A stretch of 64,000 bases of DNA from JAITVB01 sp031553805 (GCA_031553805.1 JAVBLC010000017.1:12307-76306), one strand, 5' to 3'. Shown: positions 8,356 through 18,064, numbered from the stretch's first letter. Program-made: numbers and translations. The notes: generated by a model not told the origin, from the sequence alone.

Positions 8356-8391
8356 GAGTGCCGGGAAGCGCCCGGGCGCCGGGAGGCACTC
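8356..8391 (+). promoter_or_regulatory. 5' leader hairpin of the GTGCC...GGCAC family
   Basis: Arms GAGTGCC (8356-8362) and GGCACTC (8385-8391) enclose a GC-rich core that can fold further through GCGCCCGGGCGC. It lies between the pdxA promoter and start codon. Similar hairpins are in the leaders of miaB, the MFS gene, a decayed gene near 36.3 kb and metK. Confidence 0.5.
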
Positions 8392-8407
8392 TATCAATCT
8401 GACTTCT

Positions 8408-9508
8408 ATGAGCGAATATAAAATAAAAGTGGGGATCACCCACGGCGATATCAACGGCATCGGTTACGAAACGATCATTAAAGCTTTCCTCGATCCGCGG
8501 ATGGCCGAATTGTTCACCCCGGTCGTCTACGGCTCGGCCAAGGTGGCCGGCGTACACAAAAAGTACATCCCGGAATCGGACGCCCTGTCGTTCAACCAGA
8601 TCCGTACAGCCGCAGAAGCTAACTCGAAGCGGGTGAACCTGATCACGTGCGTCGATGATAATGTAAAGGTCGACATAGGGCAGGCGACGGTTTTCGGCGG
8701 ACAATGCGCCGTGGCTGCGCTGAGCGCTGCGACGAAAGACCTGCGCGACGGGGCGATCGACGTGCTGGTCACCTCGCCCATCAACAAGGCTGTGGTACAG
8801 GGCCAGGATTTTCCGTTTACCGGCCACACCGAATACCTGGCCGCGCAGTTCGAGGAATCGGAACCGCTGATGATGATGGTCAGCGACACGATGCGCGTGG
8901 GGCTGGTGACGATCCACCTGCCGCTGGCCGAAGTGGCCGGACAGGTCACCACCGAACTGATCCTGAAAAAATTACGGGCGTTGAAACGTTCGCTCGTGCG
9001 CGATTTCGGGATTGTCGAGCCGCGCATCGCCGTGCTGGCCCTCAACCCCCACGCGGGCGACGAAGGGCTGCTGGGCAAGGAAGAAATCGAGATTATCAAG
9101 CCCGCCCTCGTTTCGGCGGCCGACGAACGCATCCTGGCCTTCGGCCCCTTTGCTGCCGACGGGTTCTTCGGATCGGGGGGCTATGCGAAATACGATGCCG
9201 TGCTGGCGATGTACCACGACCAGGGCCTGGCACCGTTCAAAGCGCTCTCGGGCGAAACGGGGGTCAACTTCACCGCCGGCCTGTCGATCGTGCGCACCAG
9301 CCCGGCCCATGGAGTGGCATACGATATTGCGGGACAGGGTGTTGCCGACGAATCGTCGTTGCGTGCGGCCCTCTACCTGGCGACCGACATCTGGCGCAAC
9401 CGCCGGATTTACGAAGAGATCTCGGCCAACCCGTTGAAAAAAGCGGTCTTCGACCGCAACGAAAGGGACGAGTCGATCAAGGACATTCCCGAACCGGCGG
9501 GCGAATAA
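8408..9508 (+). CDS. pdxA: 4-hydroxythreonine-4-phosphate dehydrogenase
   Basis: 366 residues, the usual PdxA length for Bacteroidota. It opens with VGITHGDINGIGYE, the family's N-terminal signature, and contains TSPINKAVVQGQDFPFTGHTEYLA, LNPHAGDEGLLGKEE and MYHDQGLAPFKAL, which carry the metal-binding histidines and substrate residues. The enzyme oxidises 4-phosphohydroxy-L-threonine with NAD in the DXP-dependent pyridoxal phosphate pathway. It is the first gene after a promoter at 8327; the HD phosphodiesterase follows 108 bases later. Confidence 0.95.
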   Translation: MSEYKIKVGITHGDINGIGYETIIKAFLDPRMAELFTPVVYGSAKVAGVHKKYIPESDALSFNQIRTAAEANSKRVNLITCVDDNVKVDIGQATVFGGQCAVAALSAATKDLRDGAIDVLVTSPINKAVVQGQDFPFTGHTEYLAAQFEESEPLMMMVSDTMRVGLVTIHLPLAEVAGQVTTELILKKLRALKRSLVRDFGIVEPRIAVLALNPHAGDEGLLGKEEIEIIKPALVSAADERILAFGPFAADGFFGSGGYAKYDAVLAMYHDQGLAPFKALSGETGVNFTAGLSIVRTSPAHGVAYDIAGQGVADESSLRAALYLATDIWRNRRIYEEISANPLKKAVFDRNERDESIKDIPEPAGE

Positions 9509-9616
9509 CGACGTTTTCCGGCCGGGACGATCCCGCACGGTTTTTGCCGGAATCCACATAGTCCGTTCCTGTTGCGGCACGGGCCTGTTTTTCTGTGATC
9601 CTTAGCTTACTGGCCG

Positions 9617-11707
9617 ATGAACTCAAAAAACACCCTCTTTACGCTCGTCCTCTTTTTCCTGGCGGCGGTGGCCATTGCGCTGCTGATCCCCTCGCGCGGG
9701 CTTTACCTGGAAACGTTCCGGGTGGGCGAGCCCTGGCGCGGCGAAACGCTCATGGCCCCGTTCGATTTCCCGATCCAGAAGACCGAGGCCGAAATGCTGG
9801 CCGACCGACGCGAGGCCGAAAACCACTATATCCCTGTTTACAGCTACGACACGACGGTCTCGGAACGTCGTATCACGCAGGTAATCAGTGATTTCAAAAT
9901 TTCTCCTCAAGCTCTCGACGTCGGCACGGTGTGGGACGGGTTGCAGCAGGAGACGATCGACGACCAGCAGGCCTACGGGGTGACGATCGAACGCGCCCTG
10001 CGCCAAATCTACACGAAAGGCGTGGCGGCCAACCTCAACCGGAGCGCGGTGGGCGACCGGACGCCGCTTACCTACATCCGCGTGAACAAAAACGCGATCC
10101 TCTCGACCCGGTCAACCGACGAAGTATACACGATCGCCACCGCAAAAGCCTACCTGTTAAAGGCGTTGGCCCCGGTCACCGAACGGGTGGCCTCCCTCCG
10201 CGACCGGCCCGCCCCGGAGGTCGACCTCGACCGCTACCTGGCCCCCAACCTGATCTACGACGAAGCGCTTAACGCCGAGATCCGCGATCGCGAAATGCGC
10301 AACGTCGCCGCCACGAAAGGTATAGTGCACCAAAACGAACTGATCGTCAGTCACAAACAAGTAGTCGACACCGAAACGTTCAGCAAACTCTCTTCGCTCA
10401 AGACCGAGTACGAAACCCGGTTGGGCGGCGGCGACAGTTATCCGTGGGTGTTGGCCGGGCATTTCATCTGCACGCTTATTCTGCTGACGCTCATCCTGTT
10501 GTTCCTCTACTATTTTCAGCCGGGATTTTTCGGGCGCAAGCGCAACGTCATTTTCCTGTTGCTGCTTTACGGGATGATGATCGTGCTCTGCGCGATGATG
10601 GCGCGTACTGAAACGTTAAGTGTCTACCTGATTCCCTTTGCGATCGTTCCGATCTACCTGTTGACGTTCTATGACGTCCGGTTGGCTATTTTCGCCCAGA
10701 TCATCCTGCTGCTGCTCTGCTCGCTGATGGTGGCCAAACCGCTCGAATTTTTCTTCGTCAACTTCGTGGCGGGGGTGATCGGGGTCTTCGTCGTGGGCCG
10801 CTCTTACCGGCGCGAGGGGATCTTCATGGCGGCCGGGGCGATTTTCCTGAGCTACGTGGTGATCTATGCCGTAATGGCGCTGATCCAATACGGGACGCTG
10901 GCCCAGATCAACCCGTGGAGTTTCGTCTGGTTCGGGGTCAACACGCTGTTGTTCCTCGGAATGTACCAGCTGTTGTATGTGATCGAAAAGGGATTCGGAT
11001 TTGTGTCCGACGTGTCGTTGCTCGAACTGTGCGACACGAACCAACCGTTGCTGCTCGAACTGGCCCACAAGGCGCCCGGCACGTTCCAGCACTCGCTCCA
11101 GGTAGCCAACCTGGCCGAGGCGGCGGCCAAGGAGATCGGCGCCAATCCGCTGCTGGTGCGCACCGGCGCCCTCTACCACGACATCGGCAAGATCGACAAC
11201 CCCAACTATTTCATCGAAAACAATACCGGCACGTTCAACCCCCACGACGACATCACGATCGCCGAAAGCGTCGACATCATCCGCAAACATGTCACCGACG
11301 GCGTGATCCTGGCCCGCAAGCAGGGCATCCCCTCGGTGATCGTCAATTTCATCACCGGCCACCACGGCGACTCGCTGATCTACTATTTCTACGCCGCTTA
11401 CAAGGAGAAATACGGTGAGGCCGACGAGGCAAAATTCCGTTATCCGGGGCCGCATCCGATGGGGCGCGAGGTGTCGATCTGCATGATGGCCGACGCCGTG
11501 GAGGCCGCTTCACGCAGCCTGACCAACTACACGGCCGAGGTGGTCGACGAGTTAGTCGACCGGATCATCGACACCCAGATCCGCGACAACCAATTCTCGG
11601 ATTCGGAACTCGCCTTTCGCGACATCGACCGGATCAAGCGGGTCTTTAAGAACAAGCTGACCAACATTTATCACATCCGGATCAGTTATCCCGCGCGGCC
11701 GGAATAA
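9617..11707 (+). CDS. 7TM-HD family phosphohydrolase (PgpH-like)
   Basis: 696 residues. One N-terminal transmembrane segment is followed by a large extracytoplasmic 7TMR-HD extracellular domain (about residues 30-270), seven closely spaced transmembrane helices (about 275-460), and a cytoplasmic HD domain with the metal motif HDIGKIDNPNYF (His521-Asp522) and GHHG further on. This is the architecture of PgpH/YqfF, a membrane c-di-AMP phosphodiesterase. The c-di-AMP specificity is taken from the family and was not shown for this organism. The start at 9617 is followed at once by a good membrane anchor. Confidence 0.88.
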   Translation: MNSKNTLFTLVLFFLAAVAIALLIPSRGLYLETFRVGEPWRGETLMAPFDFPIQKTEAEMLADRREAENHYIPVYSYDTTVSERRITQVISDFKISPQALDVGTVWDGLQQETIDDQQAYGVTIERALRQIYTKGVAANLNRSAVGDRTPLTYIRVNKNAILSTRSTDEVYTIATAKAYLLKALAPVTERVASLRDRPAPEVDLDRYLAPNLIYDEALNAEIRDREMRNVAATKGIVHQNELIVSHKQVVDTETFSKLSSLKTEYETRLGGGDSYPWVLAGHFICTLILLTLILLFLYYFQPGFFGRKRNVIFLLLLYGMMIVLCAMMARTETLSVYLIPFAIVPIYLLTFYDVRLAIFAQIILLLLCSLMVAKPLEFFFVNFVAGVIGVFVVGRSYRREGIFMAAGAIFLSYVVIYAVMALIQYGTLAQINPWSFVWFGVNTLLFLGMYQLLYVIEKGFGFVSDVSLLELCDTNQPLLLELAHKAPGTFQHSLQVANLAEAAAKEIGANPLLVRTGALYHDIGKIDNPNYFIENNTGTFNPHDDITIAESVDIIRKHVTDGVILARKQGIPSVIVNFITGHHGDSLIYYFYAAYKEKYGEADEAKFRYPGPHPMGREVSICMMADAVEAASRSLTNYTAEVVDELVDRIIDTQIRDNQFSDSELAFRDIDRIKRVFKNKLTNIYHIRISYPARPE

Positions 11708-11788
11708 TCGGGGGTGGGAAATGGGAACGGCCGGCTTGCGGAAAAGGGGTGTTTGTCCTGCCGTTGACCGGGAGTCCCGAATTTCCGT

Positions 11789-11796
11789 TATCTTTG
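11789..11796 (+). promoter_or_regulatory. Bacteroidota -7 box for miaB
   Basis: TATCTTTG, exact fit, 63 bases upstream of the chosen miaB start. It lies inside the longer open frame that begins at 11749, which argues against that upstream start. Confidence 0.6.
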
Positions 11797-11805
11797 TCCG
11801 CGCAG

Positions 11806-11834
11806 AGGTGCCTTCCGATGCCCGGGAGGCGCCT
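11806..11834 (+). promoter_or_regulatory. 5' leader hairpin of the GTGCC...GGCAC family
   Basis: Arms AGGTGCC and GGCGCCT with a GC-rich interior, starting about 10 bases after the miaB promoter. Same placement as the pdxA leader hairpin. Confidence 0.45.
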
Positions 11835-11859
11835 TTGCACCGAAAAATTCTGTAAAATA

Positions 11860-13221
11860 ATGGTAACTCTTTCTACCGTGAAACCGGTGGCCGGCCGGGG
11901 CGAAAAGGTATATATCGAAACCTACGGCTGCCAGATGAACGTCAACGACAGCGAGGTGGTGCTCTCGATCCTCCGCGGCGAGGGGTACGAGCATACCCCC
12001 GAACTGGCGCAGGCCGACATCGTCCTGGTCAATACCTGCTCGATCCGCGACAACGCCGAGCAGCGCATCTGGAACCGCCTGAACGAATTCAAATCCCATA
12101 AACGGCGCAAACCCGCCCTGCTGGTCGGCATCATCGGCTGCATGGCCGAGCGCCTGAAAGAACAACTCCTCGAGAAGGAACAGTTGGTCGACCTGGTGGT
12201 AGGGCCCGACGCCTACCGCGACCTGCCGGGGCTGATCCGTACTGCCGCCGGGGGGCAGAAAGCGGTCAACGTGCTGCTGTCGCAGGAAGAAACCTACGCC
12301 GAGATCTCGCCTGTGCGCCTCGACCCGAACGGGGTGACGGCCTTCGTGTCGATCATGCGCGGGTGCAACAATATGTGCGCCTACTGCGTGGTGCCCTACA
12401 CCCGCGGGGCCGAGCGCAGCCGCGATCCGCAAACCATCGTCCGCGAGGTCGAAGAGCTGGTGGCCAACGGTTACAAAGAGGTCACCCTGTTGGGGCAGAA
12501 CGTAAATTCTTACCGCTGGGAAGACGGGGCGGCGGCCGTCGATTTCCCGCGCCTGTTGGAAACGGTGGCCGGTGTCAGCCCGCAGCTGCGGGTGCGCTTT
12601 GCTACGTCCCACCCCAAAGACCTGAGCGACGAGGTGCTGCACGTGATGGAGCGCCATCCCAACCTTTGCCGCCACATCCATTTGCCCGCCCAATCGGGCA
12701 GCAGCGTCGTGCTCGAGCGGATGAACCGCAAATACACCCGCGAGTGGTACCTGGAACGGATCGCCGCCATCAAACGGATTTTGCCCGACTGCGCCGTTTC
12801 GACCGACCTGATTGCCGGTTTTTGTGGTGAAACGGAGGAAGACCATGTGCATACCCTTTCGCTGATGCGCGAGGTGGGCTATGAATTTGCCTATATGTTC
12901 AACTACTCGGAGCGTCCCGGCACGAAAGCCGCCCGCCACTATCCGGACGGTGTGCCGGCCGATGAAAAGACCCGTCGCCTGACCGAGATCATCGCCCTGC
13001 AAAACGAACTTTCGCTGGCGAGCAACCGTCGCGACGTGGGCAAAACGGTCGAAGTGCTGGTCGAAGGGGTGTCGAAGCGCAACAAGGACGAACTCTTCGG
13101 CCGCAATTCGCAGAACAAGGTGGTAGTCTTCCCGGCGGCGGGCCACGGCGTGGGCGACTACGTGCGGGTGACAGTCACCGGTTGCAGCTCGGCCACGCTC
13201 CTGGGGGCTGTCGAACTGTAG
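11860..13221 (+). CDS. miaB: tRNA-2-methylthio-N6-dimethylallyladenosine synthase
   Basis: 453 residues from the ATG at 11860. The N-terminal UPF0004 domain carries the cluster cysteines in ETYGCQMN (Cys24), NTCSIR and GCMAER; the radical SAM core has the CxxxCxxC motif in RGCNNMCAYC; a TRAM domain closes the protein. The QMN and YTRGAERS motifs are those of MiaB rather than RimO or MtaB. It adds the methylthio group to i6A37 of tRNAs that read UNN codons, using two 4Fe-4S clusters and S-adenosylmethionine. It has its own promoter and ends in a strong terminator. Confidence 0.95.
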   Translation: MVTLSTVKPVAGRGEKVYIETYGCQMNVNDSEVVLSILRGEGYEHTPELAQADIVLVNTCSIRDNAEQRIWNRLNEFKSHKRRKPALLVGIIGCMAERLKEQLLEKEQLVDLVVGPDAYRDLPGLIRTAAGGQKAVNVLLSQEETYAEISPVRLDPNGVTAFVSIMRGCNNMCAYCVVPYTRGAERSRDPQTIVREVEELVANGYKEVTLLGQNVNSYRWEDGAAAVDFPRLLETVAGVSPQLRVRFATSHPKDLSDEVLHVMERHPNLCRHIHLPAQSGSSVVLERMNRKYTREWYLERIAAIKRILPDCAVSTDLIAGFCGETEEDHVHTLSLMREVGYEFAYMFNYSERPGTKAARHYPDGVPADEKTRRLTEIIALQNELSLASNRRDVGKTVEVLVEGVSKRNKDELFGRNSQNKVVVFPAAGHGVGDYVRVTVTGCSSATLLGAVEL

Positions 13222-13255
13222 CAGAAGGAAACCGGAGCGTATTCGGAACAACGGA

Positions 13256-13290
13256 CAAAAAAACGGGCAGCCTCAGGCTGCCCGTTTTTT
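13256..13290 (+). terminator. Terminator after miaB
   Basis: Perfect 9-bp stem CGGGCAGCC / GGCTGCCCG with a TCA loop (13264-13284), A run before and T run after. It also serves the convergent gene on the minus strand. Confidence 0.9.
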
Positions 13291-13307
13291 GCATTGAAAA
13301 TTCCGCA

Positions 13308-13673
13308 CTATTCGACTTGGATCGTCGGATTCGGGAACCCGTAATAGTTTTTCACCAAACCTTTCATCGCCTGGTATTCGGTCAGCGGAATCGGGCTGAG
13401 GTTACGCGCCGCTTTTCCGGCTTCGTAATCGCTTTCCTGATAACCGCTCCACCAGTTGTTGACGTAGGCCGAATAACCGGCCCGGTTGGCTCCGAGGAAT
13501 TGTTCGCCGAAAGCGTAGCCCTTATATCCCTGGGCACGCAGCGCGGCGATTTCCTGTGCGGTGAGCGCCTTGAACACGCCCTGGATCCCCAGGTTCGATA
13601 CCGGGGCTACCGAGAACTTGGCTTGATAGGCCATGCCTTCGATGTATTTCGTGGTTTTTTCACAATCAAACAC
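13308..13673 (-). CDS. Hypothetical protein, possible 5' frameshift
   Basis: I do not recognise this protein. The intact frame (121 residues from a GTG, or 108 from an ATG at 13634) contains LTAQEIAALRAQGYKGYAFGEQFLG and a tryptophan-rich AYVNNWWSGYQ segment, with no signal peptide or membrane helix. The frame continues upstream in protein-like sequence without any ATG until a stop. An ATG at 13711-13713 would be in frame if one C of the run at 13708-13710 were removed, giving a start MPTIKSTLKAPYS. This suggests either a recent frameshift, a sequencing error, or a non-ATG start. Confidence 0.45.
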   Translation of the reverse strand: MFDCEKTTKYIEGMAYQAKFSVAPVSNLGIQGVFKALTAQEIAALRAQGYKGYAFGEQFLGANRAGYSAYVNNWWSGYQESDYEAGKAARNLSPIPLTEYQAMKGLVKNYYGFPNPTIQVE

Positions 13674-13905
13674 GCTGTAAGGTGCTTTCAGCGTGCTCTT
13701 TATTGTCGGGCATAATTTACATTATGCAAATAAATTGATCTCGTTCGGGCGTTTCTGACATCGAAAGTACAAAAATGGGTATAAAAAACAACCGTTCGGA
13801 CGGGGAATGTAAGGCCCAAAGATTGCAAATGTTTTGACCGTTCAACGCCATATTTGTAAACGGCTTGCTTGCACTGACCCCATCTCGTTTTTCTGAAAAA
13901 TTAAT

Positions 13906-13913
13906 TACCTTTG
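13906..13913 (+). promoter_or_regulatory. Bacteroidota -7 box for ileS
   Basis: TACCTTTG, exact fit to TAnnTTTG, 35 bases before the chosen ileS start. Confidence 0.6.
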
Positions 13914-13948
13914 TAAATTCTTTTTCGGAACGAGACAAAAAACGAGCT

Positions 13949-16900
13949 ATGAGCGCCAATAAATTTAAGGAATACAAGGGTTTGGATCTTGCGGCCACGG
14001 GCCGCGAAGTATTGACCGAATGGGATGCACGGGACACGTTCCACAAGAGCATCACTTCCCGAAAAGATTCGCCCACGTTTGTCTTTTACGAGGGCCCGCC
14101 GTCGGCCAACGGCATGCCGGGCATCCACCACGTGATGGCCCGCACGATCAAGGACATTTTCTGCCGGTACAAAACCCAGCAGGGATACCTCGTGCACCGC
14201 AAGGCGGGCTGGGACACCCACGGGCTGCCGGTCGAACTGGGCGTAGAGAAGAAACTCGGTATCACGAAAGAGGACATCGGCTCGAAAATTTCGATCGAAG
14301 AATACAACAACACCTGCCGCACGGCGGTGATGGAGTTCACGGGCGAATGGGAACGCCTCACCCGCCAGATGGGCTATTGGGTCAATATGGACGACCCCTA
14401 CATCACCTACGAAAACAAATACATCGAAACCCTTTGGTGGATGCTCCGGAAGCTTTTCGACGAAGGGCTGCTTTATAAGGGATATACGATCCAGCCTTAC
14501 TCGCCCGCCGCGGGCACGGGGCTGAGCAACCACGAGCTGAACCAGCCGGGGTGCTACCGCGACGTGAAAGACACCACCTGCACGGCGCAATTTAAGGTTA
14601 TTCGCGACGCCGCTTCCGAGAAATTGTTTGCCGGGGTCGATACCGATCTCTTTATCCTGGCCTGGACGACCACGCCTTGGACGCTGCCCTCGAACACGGC
14701 GCTGGCCGTGGGCGCAGGGATCAAGTATGTAAAAGTGCGCACGTTCAATCCGTATACCCACGCGCCCGTAACGGTCATCCTGGCGAAGGACCTGTTCAAG
14801 AATTATTTCAGCGCGAAAGCCGAAGGGTTGGCTTTGGCCGATTACGACAACAACGGCAAGGTGATCCCTTACCAGGTACTGGCCGAATATACCGGGGCCG
14901 AGCTGGCCGGGATGCATTACGAACAACTGATCCCGTGGATAAAATCCGACGGCGATGCTTTCCGGGTGATCACGGGCGACTATGTGACGACCGAAGACGG
15001 TACAGGGATCGTTCACATCGCCCCCACGTTCGGGGCCGACGACGACCGGGTGGCCAAGGTGGCCGGCATCGCTCCGCTGATACTCGTCGACCGCACCGGC
15101 AAACGCCAGCCGATGGTCGACCGCACCGGCAAATTTTTCAAGATCGAAGACCTCGATCCCGATTTTGTGGCGAAATTCGTCGACACGAAGACCTACGGCG
15201 AATACGCCGGGCGCTTCGTGAAAAACGCCTACGACGAAAACCTGAATGACGACGACGCGACGCTGGACATCGACCTGGCCGTGATGCTCAAGGCCGAGAA
15301 CCGCGCGTTCAAAATCGAGAAGCATGTCCATAATTATCCCCACTGCTGGCGGACCGACAAACCGGTGCTCTATTATCCGCTCGATTCGTGGTTTATCCGT
15401 ACCACGGCGCTCAAAGACCGCCTGATCGCCCTCAACGAAACGATCAATTGGAAACCGGCCTCGACCGGGCAGGGACGCTTCGGCAAGTGGCTCGAGAACC
15501 TCGTCGACTGGAACCTCTCGCGTTCGCGCTACTGGGGCACCCCGCTGCCCATCTGGGCGACCGAAGATTTTTCGGAAATGAAGTGCATCGGTTCCGTGGC
15601 AGAACTCAAGGCCGAAATCGAGAAATCGGTGGCCGCGGGCTTTATGACCGAAAATCCGCTCAAGGATTTTGTGGAAGGCGATTTTTCGAAAGCCAACTAC
15701 GACGTCTTCGACCTGCACCGTCCGTACGTGGATCACATCGTACTCGTCTCGTCAAAGGGCGAGCCGATGGCCCGCGAAACTGACCTGATCGACGTGTGGT
15801 TCGACTCGGGCGCGATGCCTTATGCCCAGGTGCATTATCCGTTCGAGGTGAACGGCCCCGACTTTCAGAAAGTGTATCCGGCCGATTACATCGCCGAGGG
15901 GGTCGACCAGACCCGCGGGTGGTTCTTTACGCTCCACGCGCTGGCGGTGATGCTGTTCGACTCGGTGGCGTTCAAGAACGTGATCTCGAACGGCCTGGTA
16001 CTCGACAAGAACGGCAACAAAATGAGCAAGCGTCTGGGCAATGCGATCGACCCGTTCGAAATGCTCGACGGTTACGGGCCCGACGCCGTGCGCTGGTACA
16101 TGATTTCGAATGCGCAGCCGTGGGATAATTTGAAATTCGATAAGGAAGGCGTAGACGAAGTCCGTCGGAAGTTCTTCGGGACGCTTTATAATACGTATAG
16201 CTTTTTTGCACTTTACGCCAACGTCGACGGCTTTACCGGCAGCGAGGCGGAAGTGCCGGTGGCCGAGCGGCCCGAGATCGACCGTTGGATCATTTCGGGG
16301 TTGAATACCCTGATCAAGGAGGTGACCGCCTGTCTGGAGGATTACGATCCGACGCCTGCCGCACGCATGATCCAGGAGTTCGTGGGCGAAAACCTGTCGA
16401 ACTGGTACGTGCGCCTGAACCGCAAGCGTTTCTGGGGGGGCAAGATGGACACCGACAAGTTGGCCGCTTACCAGACCCTCTACACCTGCCTCGAAACGGT
16501 GGCAACGTTGGCCGCGCCTTTCGCCCCGTTCATCACCGACCGCATTTTTTCGGATTTGAACGAAATCAGCGGACGCCGCACGGGTTCGGTTCATTTGGCT
16601 ACTTTCCCGAAAGCCGATCCGTCGCTGGTCAACGAGCGCCTCGAAGAACAGATGTCGCTGGCCCAGCGGGTGTCGTCGCTCGTGTTGGCCTTACGCCGTA
16701 AGGTGAATATAAAGGTGCGTCAGCCGCTCACCAAGATTATTATCCCGGTACTCGACCCGGCGATCAAGGAAAAGATCGATTCCGTAAAAGAACTGATCCT
16801 GGGCGAAGTGAACGTCAAGGGCCTCGAATACATCGAAGACACGACGGGCATCATGACCAAGCGCATCAAGCCCAACTTCAAAACCATCGGCCCGCGCTAC

Positions 16901-17389
16901 CCGAAGCAGATGAAGCAGATTTCGGCAATCGTGGCCGGTTTCTCGCAGGGGGAAATTGCCGACATCGAACGCGAAGAAAAGAAAACCCTCACGGTCGACG
17001 GCGAAGAACTTTTCCTGACCCGCGAAGATTTCGAGATCCTGACCGAAGACATGCCGGGCTGGTTGGTGGCGAGCGAGGGGCGGTTGACCGTGGCGCTTGA
17101 CATCACGATCACCCCCGAGTTGAAGATGGAGGGCATTGCCCGCGAACTGATCAACCGCATCCAGAACATCCGCAAGGATTCGGGTCTGGAAGTGACCGAC
17201 CGCATCGACGTCGAAATCGAACAATGCGAGCTGGTCGCTGCGACCGTTGCGCAACACGGCCCGTATATTGCGTCGCAAACGTTAGCGCGCAGTTTTACGG
17301 CCGTCGGATCGCTCTCGGGCGAGGGGGTGACGGTGACCGACATCGACGACGTGCCGGTGAAACTCCGGATCGTCAAGGCGGCTGAGTAA
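13949..17389 (+). CDS. ileS: Isoleucyl-tRNA synthetase
   Basis: 1146 residues from the ATG at 13949, the length of the long bacterial/eukaryote-like IleS type common in Bacteroidota. The class I signatures are present: GPPSANGMPGIHHVMART (HIGH region) in the first tenth and KNGNKMSKRLGN (KMSKS loop) about two thirds along. The long insertion between them contains the CP1 editing domain (TTPWTLPSNTALAV). The start was chosen because the -7 box at 13906 lies inside a longer frame beginning at 13865. It charges tRNA-Ile with isoleucine and edits valine. Confidence 0.96.
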   Translation: MSANKFKEYKGLDLAATGREVLTEWDARDTFHKSITSRKDSPTFVFYEGPPSANGMPGIHHVMARTIKDIFCRYKTQQGYLVHRKAGWDTHGLPVELGVEKKLGITKEDIGSKISIEEYNNTCRTAVMEFTGEWERLTRQMGYWVNMDDPYITYENKYIETLWWMLRKLFDEGLLYKGYTIQPYSPAAGTGLSNHELNQPGCYRDVKDTTCTAQFKVIRDAASEKLFAGVDTDLFILAWTTTPWTLPSNTALAVGAGIKYVKVRTFNPYTHAPVTVILAKDLFKNYFSAKAEGLALADYDNNGKVIPYQVLAEYTGAELAGMHYEQLIPWIKSDGDAFRVITGDYVTTEDGTGIVHIAPTFGADDDRVAKVAGIAPLILVDRTGKRQPMVDRTGKFFKIEDLDPDFVAKFVDTKTYGEYAGRFVKNAYDENLNDDDATLDIDLAVMLKAENRAFKIEKHVHNYPHCWRTDKPVLYYPLDSWFIRTTALKDRLIALNETINWKPASTGQGRFGKWLENLVDWNLSRSRYWGTPLPIWATEDFSEMKCIGSVAELKAEIEKSVAAGFMTENPLKDFVEGDFSKANYDVFDLHRPYVDHIVLVSSKGEPMARETDLIDVWFDSGAMPYAQVHYPFEVNGPDFQKVYPADYIAEGVDQTRGWFFTLHALAVMLFDSVAFKNVISNGLVLDKNGNKMSKRLGNAIDPFEMLDGYGPDAVRWYMISNAQPWDNLKFDKEGVDEVRRKFFGTLYNTYSFFALYANVDGFTGSEAEVPVAERPEIDRWIISGLNTLIKEVTACLEDYDPTPAARMIQEFVGENLSNWYVRLNRKRFWGGKMDTDKLAAYQTLYTCLETVATLAAPFAPFITDRIFSDLNEISGRRTGSVHLATFPKADPSLVNERLEEQMSLAQRVSSLVLALRRKVNIKVRQPLTKIIIPVLDPAIKEKIDSVKELILGEVNVKGLEYIEDTTGIMTKRIKPNFKTIGPRYPKQMKQISAIVAGFSQGEIADIEREEKKTLTVDGEELFLTREDFEILTEDMPGWLVASEGRLTVALDITITPELKMEGIARELINRIQNIRKDSGLEVTDRIDVEIEQCELVAATVAQHGPYIASQTLARSFTAVGSLSGEGVTVTDIDDVPVKLRIVKAAE

Positions 17390-17459
17390 AGCCGTCGGAT
17401 GTTCCGTTATTCCCGGATGAAAAAAATCCGAAAAGAGGACGAATTTCAAAAAAAGATGC

Positions 17460-17467
17460 TATCTTTA
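17460..17467 (+). promoter_or_regulatory. Putative -7 box for the DksA-like gene
   Basis: TATCTTTA, one mismatch to TAnnTTTG, 35 bases before the start codon at 17503. Confidence 0.4.
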
Positions 17468-17502
17468 TAGAAATATTCACCAACGTTTAAAACAATACGA
17501 AT

Positions 17503-17889
17503 ATGTCAGAAGTCGAAAAAACACGGTATTCCGATGAGGAGCTGGCAGAATTCAAGGAAATTATTCTCGAGAAGCTTGCGAAAGCGAAGCAGGACTACGA
17601 CCTGCTTCGGGCCACCATAACCCACACCGAAAGCAACGGGACGGACGACACGTCGCCCACGTTCAAGATCCTTGAAGAGGGAGCTGCCACGCTCTCGAAA
17701 GAGGAGTCGGGCCGCCTGGCCCAACGCCAGTCGAAATTCATCCAGCACCTCGAAGCGGCCCTGATCCGCATCGAGAACAAGACTTACGGCATCTGCCGCG
17801 AGTCGGGCAAACTGATCCCCAAGGAACGCCTCAAGGTCGTCCCCCACGCCACCTTGTGCATCGAGGTGAAAGAAAACGAACGGAAATAA
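17503..17889 (+). CDS. TraR/DksA family protein lacking half of the zinc cysteines
   Basis: 128 residues: a charged coiled-coil N-terminal half and a C-terminal DksA/TraR-type module (YGICRESGKLIPKERLKVVPHATLCIEVK). In canonical DksA this module holds two CxxC pairs; here each pair keeps only its first cysteine (C..S and C..V), so a normal four-cysteine zinc site cannot form. DksA relatives bind the RNA polymerase secondary channel and tune rRNA and amino-acid promoters, often with ppGpp. It is a single-gene transcript with its own terminator. Confidence 0.8.
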   Translation: MSEVEKTRYSDEELAEFKEIILEKLAKAKQDYDLLRATITHTESNGTDDTSPTFKILEEGAATLSKEESGRLAQRQSKFIQHLEAALIRIENKTYGICRESGKLIPKERLKVVPHATLCIEVKENERK

Positions 17890-17930
17890 TTCCGAATGCC
17901 TCCCCTGGCGGGCCGGCAGAAAACAGCGGA

Positions 17931-17965
17931 AAGCGGATGTGTATGGGCGCATCCGCTTTTTTTTG
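17931..17965 (+). terminator. Terminator after the DksA-like gene
   Basis: Stem AAGCGGATG / CATCCGCTT with loop TGTATGGGCG and a run of eight T. Clear intrinsic terminator. Confidence 0.85.
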
Positions 17966-18064
17966 TAAATTTGCCCGGTATGCAATATAAGATCTAAATA
18001 GCCGTTTGTATGGTGGTCGGGCAAATAAACACAATCGTAATGACTTTTTGTTCTATTTTTGTGT

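Noticed and set aside
11788..13251. Long open frame (487 codons) on the minus strand
   Set aside because: It lies fully antisense to miaB, whose radical SAM motifs are clear; high GC with frame-biased third positions produces such shadows.
13901..15736. 611-codon open frame on the minus strand
   Set aside because: Antisense to ileS, which carries all class I synthetase signatures.
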